A DNA stretch of 34,144 bases from Ruminococcus sp. UBA7013 (GTDB lineage: Bacteria; Bacillota; Clostridia; Oscillospirales; Ruminococcaceae). Positions within the stretch are counted from its first letter, which is position 1, and every line of letters starts with the position of its first letter. The stretch spans positions 1-34,144 of the forward strand of contig DJXD01000004.1 in assembly GCA_002449585.1 (NCBI GenBank). The letters run 5' to 3'. Below the pieces are notes generated by a model, which was given only the letters and a program-made list of their open reading frames with translations, ran no database searches and was not told the origin of the DNA. Below, piece by piece: positions 1 through 7,398 of the stretch. Position numbers and translations under genes: made by a program.

Positions 1-1
1 A

Positions 2-427
2 AAGCCTGAAAAATATGGTATACTAGAATTGCATCTTGACAATGGTAAAAATAGCAGGTTGTGCTGACCAATCATTCAGCACATAAAATTTTTAGTTTGA
101 TCATAAATTAGTCTATACCTGTCAGGAACACCTGATTTTGATACTACAGCATTTGAAATTGATTATCTGAAAATTACGCCCTTCCATGAAAGCGGAGATA
201 TGCCCGAAAATGAATCCTATCCGGATAGTGGCTGGACAAAACAAAGCATCAAAGGCGATATTAATGCAGATGAAAGTTTTGATCTTCTGGATGTCATTAC
301 TCTGCAAAAATGGCTTCTGCATGAGCAAATAGAATTAGCTGACTGGAAAGCCGGAAATCTTGTGAATGATGAAAAACTGAATATTTATGACCTGATTTTT
401 ATGAAAAAAAGGCTTTTGCAGTCATGA
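2..427 (+). pseudogene. CBM6-like/dockerin protein, decayed C-terminal end (partial)
   Basis: One reading frame (starting at base 2) first gives a stretch containing YGILELHLDNGK, which resembles the strand before the ligand site of family 6 carbohydrate-binding modules. It then meets stops at 65-67, 98-100 and 104-106, and resumes at 107 with a segment containing LYLSGTPDFD and FEIDYLKIT, which fits the last strands of CBM6. A type I dockerin follows (about 255-420) with two Ca-binding-like repeats, GDINADESFDLLDVI and NLVNDEKLNIYDLI. A normal CBM6 has roughly 40 residues between the two matched parts; here there are about 14 codons with three stops, so the module appears internally deleted. 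A hairpin (61-67 with 76-82) sits in the damaged stretch. The intact ancestor was probably a secreted cellulosomal enzyme. The fragment could only be expressed from an internal start such as ATG 200. Confidence 0.6.
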
Positions 428-435
428 GAAAATAA

Positions 436-462
436 GCCGCCGGACTCCCGGCGGTTTTTTTT
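436..462 (+). terminator. Rho-independent terminator after the dockerin fragment
   Basis: A 7-bp GC stem (437-443 with 448-454, 4-nt loop) is followed by an eight-T run. It ends against the convergent kinase gene and may also weakly terminate that transcript, since on the minus strand the stem is followed by a T-rich but interrupted tract. Confidence 0.9.
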
Positions 463-1858
463 AATCCTGCTTGAATAATTCTTGATAATGCTGATATAGA
501 GAAGCATTTCGACTATTTGGCATATATATCTGTGATTTGCAAGATTTCGCAATCAGCCAGCGAGCTTCCAGCAAATCCGGCACAACTCCCGAAGCAATCA
601 GCTGAATAACTGCATTTCCTAATGCAGAAGCTTCTTCTGATCCTGTGCAAACTGGAATTTGACATGCATCCGCAGTTAGCTGACAAAGCAGCGGATCTTT
701 CACGCCATCCCCCAGCATATAAATTTTTTCACATTTCTGATTCATACAGCTTTCAAGCTCATCAAGCGCACCCCGGAAATGACAGGCAAGACTTTCATAA
801 ATACAGCGAATGATATCAGCAACATCCTGAGGATCAGGCTGACCGGATTCTATACACCATTTACGGATTTTAATAATTATATCTCCCGGAATAGAAAAAG
901 CAGGTGCAGCGACATCAATAAAACGCTGATAGGGTTCTGATAATGTCATCATTTTTTCAAAATCAGAAAAAGAATAATGATTATCTTGCTTCTGAAAAGA
1001 ATATTGCAGTTCCTGTAAAATCCATATGCCTGTAATGCGTTTGAAAAACGTGAATTTATTTTCTAATCCAAGTGCATTGGAAATTCCTAATGCAGAAGCT
1101 TGTTCTGTAATAACAGGATGATCCAGCTCTGTGCCCAATAATGCCCGTGAATCACAATCAAGAAAGGCGAACGGCTTTTTGTCAAGCGCAGGGATAGCAG
1201 TAGCCGCACATTGTGCATTATGCCCACAGACGGCAATCACTGGAACAGATGCAATTCCTAATTTCTTACAAAGCTTTTCTGATAACATGCCCTTAATTGT
1301 TCCTGTCTGTGCGATAGCAGGAAAAATATGTTCCGGCAGTCCTAGAGCATGAATACTTTCCTCTGACCAGCTGCCAGAATGCAGATTGAATAATTGCGTT
1401 GTAGATGCAATAGATGGTTCAGTAGACAGATCACCAGTCAACAGATAAGCAAACAGATCAGGAATTAATAAAAAAGTCTGTGCCTGTTTAAAAAGTTCAG
1501 GCGCATGAGTTTGATGCTCCAGAAGCTGGAAAGCGGTATTTGTACGGGGGTCAGGATAATGCAGAGGATTCTCCATCAATACACCTCGTTTATCAATAAG
1601 GGCATAATCTGTTCCCCAGGCATCTATCCCAATACTGTCAAATCCTCCTGCATTCCACGCCAAGCGGAGGGCAGTGCATATTTCCTGCAACAGACTGATA
1701 ATATCCCAATATAGATGATCTTTATCAAAGATTGGCGCATTTGGGAAACGATGAATTTCTTCCAGACAGAGAGCATCATTTTCATAATGTACCAGAATGC
1801 CACGGCCGCAGGATACGCCAAGATCAAAGGCAAGTACCGTTCTTTTTTTCTCATTCAT
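461..1858 (-). CDS. Rhamnulokinase-like FGGY-family protein, probably a pseudokinase
   Basis: The family is the FGGY carbohydrate kinases, closest to RhaB, which phosphorylates L-rhamnulose in rhamnose breakdown. Matches in order are the phosphate-loop region FDLGVSCGR (11-19), GIDAWGTDYALID (77-89), NPLHYPDPRTN (97-107), IPDLFAYLLTG (132-142), LLGTELDHPV (240-249), TGIWILQELQ, and QLTADACQIPV near the C-terminus. Several catalytic elements are altered. The HDTASA motif carrying the catalytic Asp is HNAQCA (Asn214). The SSGTWS motif is DCDSRA (234-239). The adenosine-loop GGG is GDG. About 27 residues containing the usual GIQFLPFNTLYQL substrate segment are missing after residue 107. Length is 465 aa against 489 in E. 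coli. The frame is fully open, so this is not simple decay. No rhaA or rhaD lies next to it in this window. The RBS is weak (GGGGCG). Confidence 0.8.
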   Translation of the reverse strand: MNEKKRTVLAFDLGVSCGRGILVHYENDALCLEEIHRFPNAPIFDKDHLYWDIISLLQEICTALRLAWNAGGFDSIGIDAWGTDYALIDKRGVLMENPLHYPDPRTNTAFQLLEHQTHAPELFKQAQTFLLIPDLFAYLLTGDLSTEPSIASTTQLFNLHSGSWSEESIHALGLPEHIFPAIAQTGTIKGMLSEKLCKKLGIASVPVIAVCGHNAQCAATAIPALDKKPFAFLDCDSRALLGTELDHPVITEQASALGISNALGLENKFTFFKRITGIWILQELQYSFQKQDNHYSFSDFEKMMTLSEPYQRFIDVAAPAFSIPGDIIIKIRKWCIESGQPDPQDVADIIRCIYESLACHFRGALDELESCMNQKCEKIYMLGDGVKDPLLCQLTADACQIPVCTGSEEASALGNAVIQLIASGVVPDLLEARWLIAKSCKSQIYMPNSRNASLYQHYQELFKQD

Positions 1859-1895
1859 GATTTTTCACGCCCCATTGACAAGAGATTCTGATTTT

Positions 1896-1924
1896 ATTAT
1901 ACATGATTCCGGCGAATTTGTCCA
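1896..1924 (-). promoter_or_regulatory. Promoter for the rhamnulokinase-like gene
   Basis: Read on the minus strand: -35 TGGACA (1919-1924), 17-bp spacer, -10 TATAAT (1896-1901) preceded by TG. Transcription would start about 30 bp before the ATG at 1858. Confidence 0.75.
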
Positions 1925-2026
1925 TAGATTTCAGAAAAATTTTTGAGGTTTCCAGTAGATGCCTGTTTCATACAAAAAAAATAAAAAGATATGAAAATAT
2001 TTTTTACAGAAAATTGCCCCCAGATA

Positions 2027-2055
2027 TTGACGGAAACGATTTTTTCAGATATAAT
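2027..2055 (+). promoter_or_regulatory. Sigma-A promoter for rpe
   Basis: -35 TTGACG (2027-2032), 17-bp spacer, -10 TATAAT (2050-2055). It lies 33 bp upstream of the rpe start and is near consensus. It may drive rpe and the following genes. Confidence 0.85.
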
Positions 2056-2087
2056 ATTAACAGAAGATCAAGAAAGCAGGTGTAGGA

Positions 2088-2738
2088 TTGAAAACCAAAA
2101 TAGCCGCTTCGCTCCTGAGTGCAGATATGCTATACTTAAGTGACGAGCTGAAAAGATTGGAACAAGCCGGAATTGACTGGCTGCATTATGATGTAATGGA
2201 TGGGGTCTTTGTGCCAAATATTTCTTTTGGTCTGCCTGTTCTGAAAGCGATTTCTCAGAAAACAAAATTATTCAGGGATGTACATCTGATGATTCATAAT
2301 CCTTATTTTTATATTCATAAATTTGTATTATCAGGTGCTGACCTGATTACATTTCATTTGGAAAGTACAAGTGATCCGTTCAGTACGATCAAAGCAATCA
2401 AAGATTATCATTGTCAGGCTGGCATTTCGATTAAGCCCGCAACACCAGCCAAAGCATTATTACCTTTTCTGGATGATGTGGATGTGATTCTTGTGATGAC
2501 AGTAGAGCCGGGATTTGGCGGACAAAGCTATCTGCATGAAGTAACGCCCAAAATCAAAGAGATAAAAAACATGATTCAGGGCAGAAATATTCTGATTGAA
2601 GTGGATGGTGGTATAGATCAGCAGACCGCTCCGGAAGCTTTGGAAGCTGGTGCAGATATTCTTGTCACCGGGAGTTATCTATTCCGGCAGGAAGATATGA
2701 AAAAAACAGCTGATGCACTAAGAAATATCATAATTTAG
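2088..2738 (+). CDS. rpe: Ribulose-phosphate 3-epimerase
   Basis: Interconverts ribulose 5-phosphate and xylulose 5-phosphate in the pentose phosphate pathway; a cytosolic TIM barrel. Family motifs are present in order: ASLLSAD (8-14), HYDVMDGVFVPNISFG with the metal-binding Asp, HLMIHNP, TFHLES with the metal His, KPATPA, MTVEPGFGGQSYL, IEVDGGID with the second catalytic Asp, and VTGSYLF at the phosphate site. At 216 aa it has normal family length. The start is TTG at 2088, preceded by AGGTG with 5-nt spacing; the first internal ATG would remove the first beta strand. In many Clostridia rpe follows prkC-rsgA; here it is the first gene of its transcript. Confidence 0.96.
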   Translation: MKTKIAASLLSADMLYLSDELKRLEQAGIDWLHYDVMDGVFVPNISFGLPVLKAISQKTKLFRDVHLMIHNPYFYIHKFVLSGADLITFHLESTSDPFSTIKAIKDYHCQAGISIKPATPAKALLPFLDDVDVILVMTVEPGFGGQSYLHEVTPKIKEIKNMIQGRNILIEVDGGIDQQTAPEALEAGADILVTGSYLFRQEDMKKTADALRNIII

Positions 2739-2775
2739 AACAAAAGGAAAGCAGAGAGGAGACGGCATTGTAATT

Positions 2776-3936
2776 ATGAAAATCAAACCCAAAGGCCGGA
2801 AAATTTACCGGCGCAAAGACAGGTTTGAACATCTGAAGCATATCCGGCATAATATAGGATCTGTGATCATGACACTTGCAATTGCTGGGGCATTGGGTTT
2901 TGTGGGATATAGTGCAGGCGCACCCGTGCTCAGATTTTTACAGGAGCGCAATTTTCTTGCACCGCCCTCACAATATCGGCAGACTGTGACAGCGGAAAAT
3001 ACCAATACAGAGCCGCCTGAAACAGAAATTGCCACAGAAGCATTGACAGAATCGGAAACGATTCCAGAAGAAACAGAGCCGGAAATCATAGAAACAAAAT
3101 CAGAAATCGGTTTTCGGCAGAAAGCTCCCAATATACAGGGGTATCTGCTGGATGTTTCTGCACTCAGCACAGAAGCAGATTTAAAAAGCGCATTAGAAGC
3201 CATTCCGGAAGGAATTACACATGTAATTGTTCCTTTGAAAATCCGGGGCGGTGAAATCTGGTATGCTACTTCTGTGAGAGATGCGGCAAGAAGCAATGCC
3301 GTTCAGGCATTTCTTTCTCTAAATCAGATCTATGAGATGATCAAAGAAAGTGGATATGAATCTGCTGCTTTGATCAATCTGCTGGAAGATCCTCTTTTTG
3401 CCGGAACATATCCAGACGCTTCTTATCTGTTTCAAAGCGGAGAATTATGGATGGATCAATCAGAAGTAGAGCCGCAGCTGTGGCTGAATCCGTCCAGTGT
3501 CCTGACGCAGGAATATCTTTCAGAGATTGCAGAAGAAATTGAAACGGCTGGTTTCTCTATTTTGATCTGTGACGGTTTGCAATATCCGAATTTTCCAAGG
3601 TCAGATCTGCCATTGCTTGCGCCGGAATGCAGTGAAGAAAATCGCTATCAGCATTTGACAGAACTGCTCACAGAAATGCGGCGCAAAGCACCGGAAATTG
3701 CTTTTCTGATCCGCACAGATGGTGAAAATGCATTGTCAGGCGAATTGGAAACAGTATATGCCGCTGAGGAATTGCCGGCGGATTGTCTGCTGTTTACGCT
3801 GAGAAAAGAAAACCGGAATCATGATGAAGCATTGACAGAACTTTCAGAAGTTGTTCCCGTCATGATCGAATGGCAAAGCGAGGAAGTGCCAAAAGGCTCG
3901 AAAATAAAAAGCTATGTCCTCAACCCTGAAAATTAA
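2776..3936 (+). CDS. Membrane-anchored DUF4015-like (glycosidase-fold) protein
   Basis: A 386-aa protein with a basic N-terminus (1-25), one membrane segment (about 28-48), and a Thr/Glu-rich extracellular linker (about 68-105) ahead of a globular domain (about 115-386). The domain resembles the putative glycosyl-hydrolase family DUF4015. The segment VIVPLKIRGGEIWYATSV matches the early NAVVIDVKD-type strand, and WLNPSSV followed by GFSILICDGLQYPNFP matches the family's signature region that normally reads like GFDEIQFDYIRFP. Here the acidic and aromatic positions of that signature are partly replaced, so catalytic activity is doubtful. It probably acts at the cell surface on or near the wall. 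It lies 37 bp after rpe with an AGGAG-type RBS (2756-2761) and 77 bp before hprK. The function is not established. Confidence 0.6.
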   Translation: MKIKPKGRKIYRRKDRFEHLKHIRHNIGSVIMTLAIAGALGFVGYSAGAPVLRFLQERNFLAPPSQYRQTVTAENTNTEPPETEIATEALTESETIPEETEPEIIETKSEIGFRQKAPNIQGYLLDVSALSTEADLKSALEAIPEGITHVIVPLKIRGGEIWYATSVRDAARSNAVQAFLSLNQIYEMIKESGYESAALINLLEDPLFAGTYPDASYLFQSGELWMDQSEVEPQLWLNPSSVLTQEYLSEIAEEIETAGFSILICDGLQYPNFPRSDLPLLAPECSEENRYQHLTELLTEMRRKAPEIAFLIRTDGENALSGELETVYAAEELPADCLLFTLRKENRNHDEALTELSEVVPVMIEWQSEEVPKGSKIKSYVLNPEN

Positions 3937-3957
3937 AATTTATTATTAATTATGATG

Positions 3958-4003
3958 AAAGGAGAAAGCTGCCTTAGAAATATTTATTATAATAATAGGC
4001 AGC
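3958..4003 (+). promoter_or_regulatory. hprK leader: distant Shine-Dalgarno plus hairpin
   Basis: A perfect AAAGGAG (3958-3964) lies 49 nt before the hprK ATG, too far for normal initiation. It is followed at once by a 7-bp inverted repeat (3968-3974 with 3997-4003) around an AT-rich loop. Folding would bring the SD to about 13-14 unpaired nucleotides from the ATG. No good SD lies nearer the start. A TATAAT at 3988-3993 lacks a recognisable -35. Confidence 0.4.
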
Positions 4004-4013
4004 AGAAAATTTT

Positions 4014-4973
4014 ATGCCTGAAAAATTTACAATCTCACTGCAAAAAATTATTGATGAGTTCAAACTGGAAGTAATTTATACTCCACAAAATCCGGAAGAA
4101 ATCTTAATTGATGAAAATGATGTAAACAGACCCGGACTCCAGCTGATGGGATTTTATGAATATTTTAATCCGGAGCGTATCCAGATTATTGGCAAAATGG
4201 AATTTGCTTATTTATCTACTATTGATGTAAAGACGAGACGTGAAAGACTGGAATTATTATTTTCCCAGAAACTGCCTGCTTTGATCATTACCAGAGAACT
4301 GCCCTATTTCGCAGAAATGCTTGAATTGGCACAGAAATTTGAAATGCCGCTGCTCAGAAGCAAAGAGAGTACATCAAATTTTATGTCCGGCCTGATTGCA
4401 TTCCTGAATCTGAATCTTGCGCCCAGAATTACCCGTCATGGCGTTCTGATCGAAATTTATGGTGAAGGCGTTTTCCTGACTGGTGAAAGCGGTGTTGGTA
4501 AAAGTGAAACAGCAATTGAACTGGTTAAGCGTGGGCATAGATTAGTAGCAGATGATGCTGTTGAAATCCGGAAAGTATCAAATATCAGCCTTGTGGGAAG
4601 TTCTCCGGAGAATATCCGTCATTTTCTGGAACTCCGTGGCATTGGAATTATTAATGCAAGACGATTGTTCGGCATGGGTGCGGTTAAAATGACGGAAAAA
4701 ATTGATCTGGTTGTCGAAATGGAATTATGGAATCCGGAAAAGATTTATGACAGAATGGGCATTGATACAGAATATGCTTCTATTCTGGGGGTAAAAATCC
4801 CTTGTTTGACAATTCCTGTAAAACCCGGCAGAAATCTGGCTGTGATTCTGGAAGTTGCCGCTATGAATAACCGTCAGAAGAAAATGGGATATAATGCCGC
4901 TACAGAACTACTTGATCGTCTCGGTATGGATATGGAAGGGTCAGAGACCGTCAAGGATTATGATGCTTTTTAA
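4014..4973 (+). CDS. hprK: HPr kinase/phosphorylase
   Basis: Phosphorylates and dephosphorylates Ser46 of the PTS carrier HPr, linking glycolytic state to CcpA-mediated catabolite control in Firmicutes. The N-terminal domain spans about 1-130. The C-terminal kinase core has HGVLIEIYG with the conserved His, the P-loop GESGVGKS (about 158-165), LVADDAVEI, and the HprK signature LRGIGIINARRLFG with MGAVK after it. At 319 aa it has family length. ATG 4014 is the first start after an in-frame stop at 3996-3998 and has no close SD (see the leader entry). It runs into murB after 15 bp, as in other Clostridia. Confidence 0.95.
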   Translation: MPEKFTISLQKIIDEFKLEVIYTPQNPEEILIDENDVNRPGLQLMGFYEYFNPERIQIIGKMEFAYLSTIDVKTRRERLELLFSQKLPALIITRELPYFAEMLELAQKFEMPLLRSKESTSNFMSGLIAFLNLNLAPRITRHGVLIEIYGEGVFLTGESGVGKSETAIELVKRGHRLVADDAVEIRKVSNISLVGSSPENIRHFLELRGIGIINARRLFGMGAVKMTEKIDLVVEMELWNPEKIYDRMGIDTEYASILGVKIPCLTIPVKPGRNLAVILEVAAMNNRQKKMGYNAATELLDRLGMDMEGSETVKDYDAF

Positions 4974-4988
4974 TTCGGAGGTTACTGC

Positions 4989-5921
4989 ATGAAAGAACAA
5001 TTACAGCAGATCTGTACTGAATACGCTATGACATTCCTGACAGATGTCCCCCTTTCCAGTCATACGACTTTTCATATTGGCGGAAATGCGGATTTCTGGA
5101 TTGAAATTAATTCTATACAGGGAATGCGCCAGCTATTACAGTTTTGCAAAAAGCAAAAAGTTCCCTATTTTGTAATGGGCAGAGGAAGTAATATTCTTGC
5201 GTCTGATGACGGATACAGAGGTGTGATCCTGCATCTTGGCAATGATTTTTCTGAAATGCAGACAGCAGGACAAAATAAAATTCTCTGTCAATCAGGTGTC
5301 ATGCTTTCCAATGCCGCAAAGTTTGCCGCTGATCAGAATTTAACCGGTATGGAAGCACTAAGCGGAATCCCCGGCACGATCGGCGGAGCACTCTGCATGA
5401 ATGCCGGTGCTTATGACAGTGAAATGAAAGATATTGTGATCTCCTGTGAATATCTGGATGAAAATGGGGAAGAACATGTATTGAACAGTGAAGAACTTCA
5501 TTTAGGCTATCGACACAGTTTTTTCACAGATCATCCGGATTGTATTGTAACATCGGTTATGATGCAGCTGCATCCTGGTGATCCAGATCAAATTTCTGAA
5601 AAAATTGCGGAATATGCCAGCCGCCGGAAAGAAAAACAGCCTTTGAATTTTCCAAGTGCCGGAAGTACATTCAAGCGTCCAAAAGGGGGCTATGCTTCCC
5701 AGTTAATTGATGAATGCGGTCTGAAAGGTTATCAAATCGGAGGGGCACAGGTCAGTGAAAAACATGCTGGTTTTGTGATTAATCAGAATCATGCCACCTG
5801 TGCCGATGTGCTTCAGCTGTGCCGAGATGTGCGAAATATTGTTTTGGCCAAAAAAGGATATCTTCTTGAATTAGAGCCAGTCTTGTTAGGCGTTCAGGCA
5901 GGTGAATTTTCATGCAGCTGA
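4989..5921 (+). CDS. murB: UDP-N-acetylenolpyruvoylglucosamine reductase
   Basis: FAD- and NADPH-dependent reduction of UDP-GlcNAc-enolpyruvate to UDP-MurNAc, the second committed step of peptidoglycan synthesis; cytosolic. The FAD-binding motifs are HTTFHIGGNADFWIEI, VMGRGSNILASD and GIPGTIGGALCMNAGAYD. Substrate and catalytic residues are in YRHSFF (Arg), PSAGSTFKRP (the catalytic Ser) and the C-terminal LLELEPVLLG (Glu). The RRKEKQP spacing fits the shorter Gram-positive type IIb enzyme; length is 310 aa. GGAGG precedes the ATG by 7-8 nt. It overlaps rapZ by 10 bp, so translation of the two is probably coupled. Confidence 0.96.
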   Translation: MKEQLQQICTEYAMTFLTDVPLSSHTTFHIGGNADFWIEINSIQGMRQLLQFCKKQKVPYFVMGRGSNILASDDGYRGVILHLGNDFSEMQTAGQNKILCQSGVMLSNAAKFAADQNLTGMEALSGIPGTIGGALCMNAGAYDSEMKDIVISCEYLDENGEEHVLNSEELHLGYRHSFFTDHPDCIVTSVMMQLHPGDPDQISEKIAEYASRRKEKQPLNFPSAGSTFKRPKGGYASQLIDECGLKGYQIGGAQVSEKHAGFVINQNHATCADVLQLCRDVRNIVLAKKGYLLELEPVLLGVQAGEFSCS

Positions 5922-6769
5922 TTATTATTACAGGAATGTCAGGATCAGGAAAATCCACAGCGATGAAAGTGCTTGAAGATATTGGGTTTTACTGTATTGA
6001 TAACCTGCCGCCGCAGTTTATTCCTAATTTCGTGGATGTATGCACCAGAACGGGCGGAAGTCTGAATAAAGTTGCAATTGCTGTAGATATTCGGACAGGA
6101 GAAATGTTTTCTGAAATCGGCAGGGTGATGCGAGAATTACGAAAAGAAATGCCGGATAAAATCCGGATTCTGTTTACAGATGCTTCTGATGAAGTATTGA
6201 TTAAGAGATATAAAGAAACCCGCCGGCGGCATCCGCTGGCGGAAACATATCATTCTTTACGGGAAGCCATTCAGGCAGAACGGGAAGCACTCATGCCACT
6301 GCGGACAAAAGCAGATTATTTTATTGAAACATCTCATTTCACAGCCTCTCAGCTTCGGGAAGAAGTTCGGGATCTGTTTCTGGAAAATAAAAATGATGCC
6401 TTATTGATCAAAGTCATGTCATTTGGGTTTAAATATGGCATTGCTGCGGATGCGGATCTAGTGTTTGATGTGCGCTGTCTGCCCAATCCGTTTTATATTC
6501 CGGAATTAAAAGCACATACAGGGCTGGAATCCTGTGTCCGGGATTATGTCATGCAGTTTCCGCAGTCACAGGCATTACAGAAAAAATTAAATGACCTGCT
6601 GGAATTTCTTTTACCATTGTATATTTCAGAAGGGAAATCACAGCTAGTGATTTCTTTCGGCTGTACCGGGGGAAAGCACAGATCTGTGACATTTGCAGAG
6701 CTGACAGGAGAAGCACTGAAAGCCAAAGGATATAAAATTTATACTATGCATAGAGATATTAGCCGGTGA
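5912..6769 (+). CDS. rapZ: RapZ/YvcJ nucleotide-binding protein
   Basis: A P-loop protein: GMSGSGKS (8-15), then CIDNLPPQFIP (family DNLPP motif), the acidic/basic ETRRRHPLA segment, and the C-terminal half with GFKYGIAADADLVFDVRCLPNPF and SFGCTGGKHRSV, diagnostic of RapZ. In E. coli it is an RNase E adaptor controlling glmS through GlmZ; in Firmicutes (YvcJ) it hydrolyses GTP and its role is less clear, linked to competence and cell-wall metabolism. At 285 aa it is near full length, ending HRDIS-Arg. The stop codon at 6767-6769 coincides with the terminus of a palindromic mobile-element end on the minus strand, so the last few native residues may have been lost. yvcK and whiA do not follow. 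Confidence 0.93.
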   Translation: MQLIIITGMSGSGKSTAMKVLEDIGFYCIDNLPPQFIPNFVDVCTRTGGSLNKVAIAVDIRTGEMFSEIGRVMRELRKEMPDKIRILFTDASDEVLIKRYKETRRRHPLAETYHSLREAIQAEREALMPLRTKADYFIETSHFTASQLREEVRDLFLENKNDALLIKVMSFGFKYGIAADADLVFDVRCLPNPFYIPELKAHTGLESCVRDYVMQFPQSQALQKKLNDLLEFLLPLYISEGKSQLVISFGCTGGKHRSVTFAELTGEALKAKGYKIYTMHRDISR

Positions 6770-6812
6770 ACTCTTTCCCATCTAAAGAGGTGGGGGGGCT
6801 TCGCAAGAAGTT
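6767..6812 (-). mobile_element. IS605/HEARO-type palindromic right-end remnant
   Basis: Read on the minus strand, this contains GCGAAGCCCCCCCACC, then TCTTTAGATGGG, and ends GTTCACC. It closely resembles the end of the element at 23669-23704 (CGAAGCCCCCGCC, TCTTTCGGCGGGG, CGTCAC), with a hairpin loop based on TCTTT in both. From memory this hairpin plus a TTCAC-like terminus is typical of IS200/IS605-family (TnpB/IscB) right ends. The hairpin here has one mispaired base. No transposase or TnpB/IscB gene is present. Confidence 0.5.
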
Positions 6813-7398
6813 TGGCATTTTTCAGGCAACCTTTATTCTTACAGATGGGAACACATCCGCCGCTTTTATGTTTTGTGAATTCCGATAAAATCCCAAAACA
6901 TGGGAACAGTATGACACGAACGTTTGAAAGCGTGTACCTAACTAATACTAATACTAAAACTAAAACTGATACTAAAACTAATACTGATACTAAAACTAAA
7001 ACTAAAACTAATACTAAAACTAAAACTAAAACTAATACTGATACTAATTACTAATACTAATTTATCAGGGGAAGCATCCCCCGAACCCCCTCTTGTATTA
7101 TTTTCATATTTTTAATGGTATAGATGTTCCGGCGTGAGATTCTGTACATAATCCAGAAATGTTTATAGAATTCAGCAACTTGTTCAGCTATTAATATCTT
7201 TCATAGTAGATTCATCAAACGATACTCGAAATGCGGATGCTTGATAATAATTAGCATTTATCTGCAAAATGATTCTGAAACATTCAGCTGATTACCGTCA
7301 CGATATCATATAGAATCTGCTTTTTTTAATATATCAGGCTGACAGCTTCTCTGTGTATACAGATTTGACTATAGCATTATTATACTAGGAGGTCTATT
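6770..7398. other. Non-coding accessory patch between rapZ and the orphan genes
   Basis: In order it holds the palindromic element end (to 6812), a hairpin (6868-6875 with 6894-6901), a second hairpin (6914-6918 with 6931-6935), the hexanucleotide repeat (6941-7061), and a GC-rich patch with alternating G and C runs (7068-7087). After these come about 300 bp of AT-rich sequence (7090-7390) with no open frame. On the minus strand, around 7120-7230, short coding-like stretches such as FLDYVQNLTPEHLYH are broken by stops and may be a decayed gene. I see no full promoter for 7399; a TATACT at about 7380 lacks a good -35. Confidence 0.5.
6941..7061 (+). repeat. Hexanucleotide tandem repeat, 20 units
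   Basis: Eighteen uninterrupted 6-bp units (6941-7048) of the form ACTAAT, ACTAAA or ACTGAT in mixed order, then one extra T and two more ACTAAT units. Variation is confined to positions 4 and 6 of the unit. The array has no ORF with an RBS across it. Confidence 0.97.

Noticed and set aside
3952..4074. 40-codon ORF overlapping the hprK leader and start
   Set aside because: No SD before its ATG (the AAAGGAG lies inside it) and the sequence has no protein-like features; kept only as a weak leader-peptide possibility.
6812..7054. 80-aa open frame through the hexanucleotide array (Thr-Asn/Lys/Asp repeats)
   Set aside because: TTG start without RBS, N-terminal part lacks protein character, and the rest is simply the translation of the tandem repeat.
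6941..7061. CRISPR array
   Set aside because: Units are 6 bp with no spacers and no cas genes nearby.
7100..7260. Minus-strand coding-like fragments
   Set aside because: Interrupted by several stops in every frame; too degraded to name a family, so only mentioned in the description of the gap.
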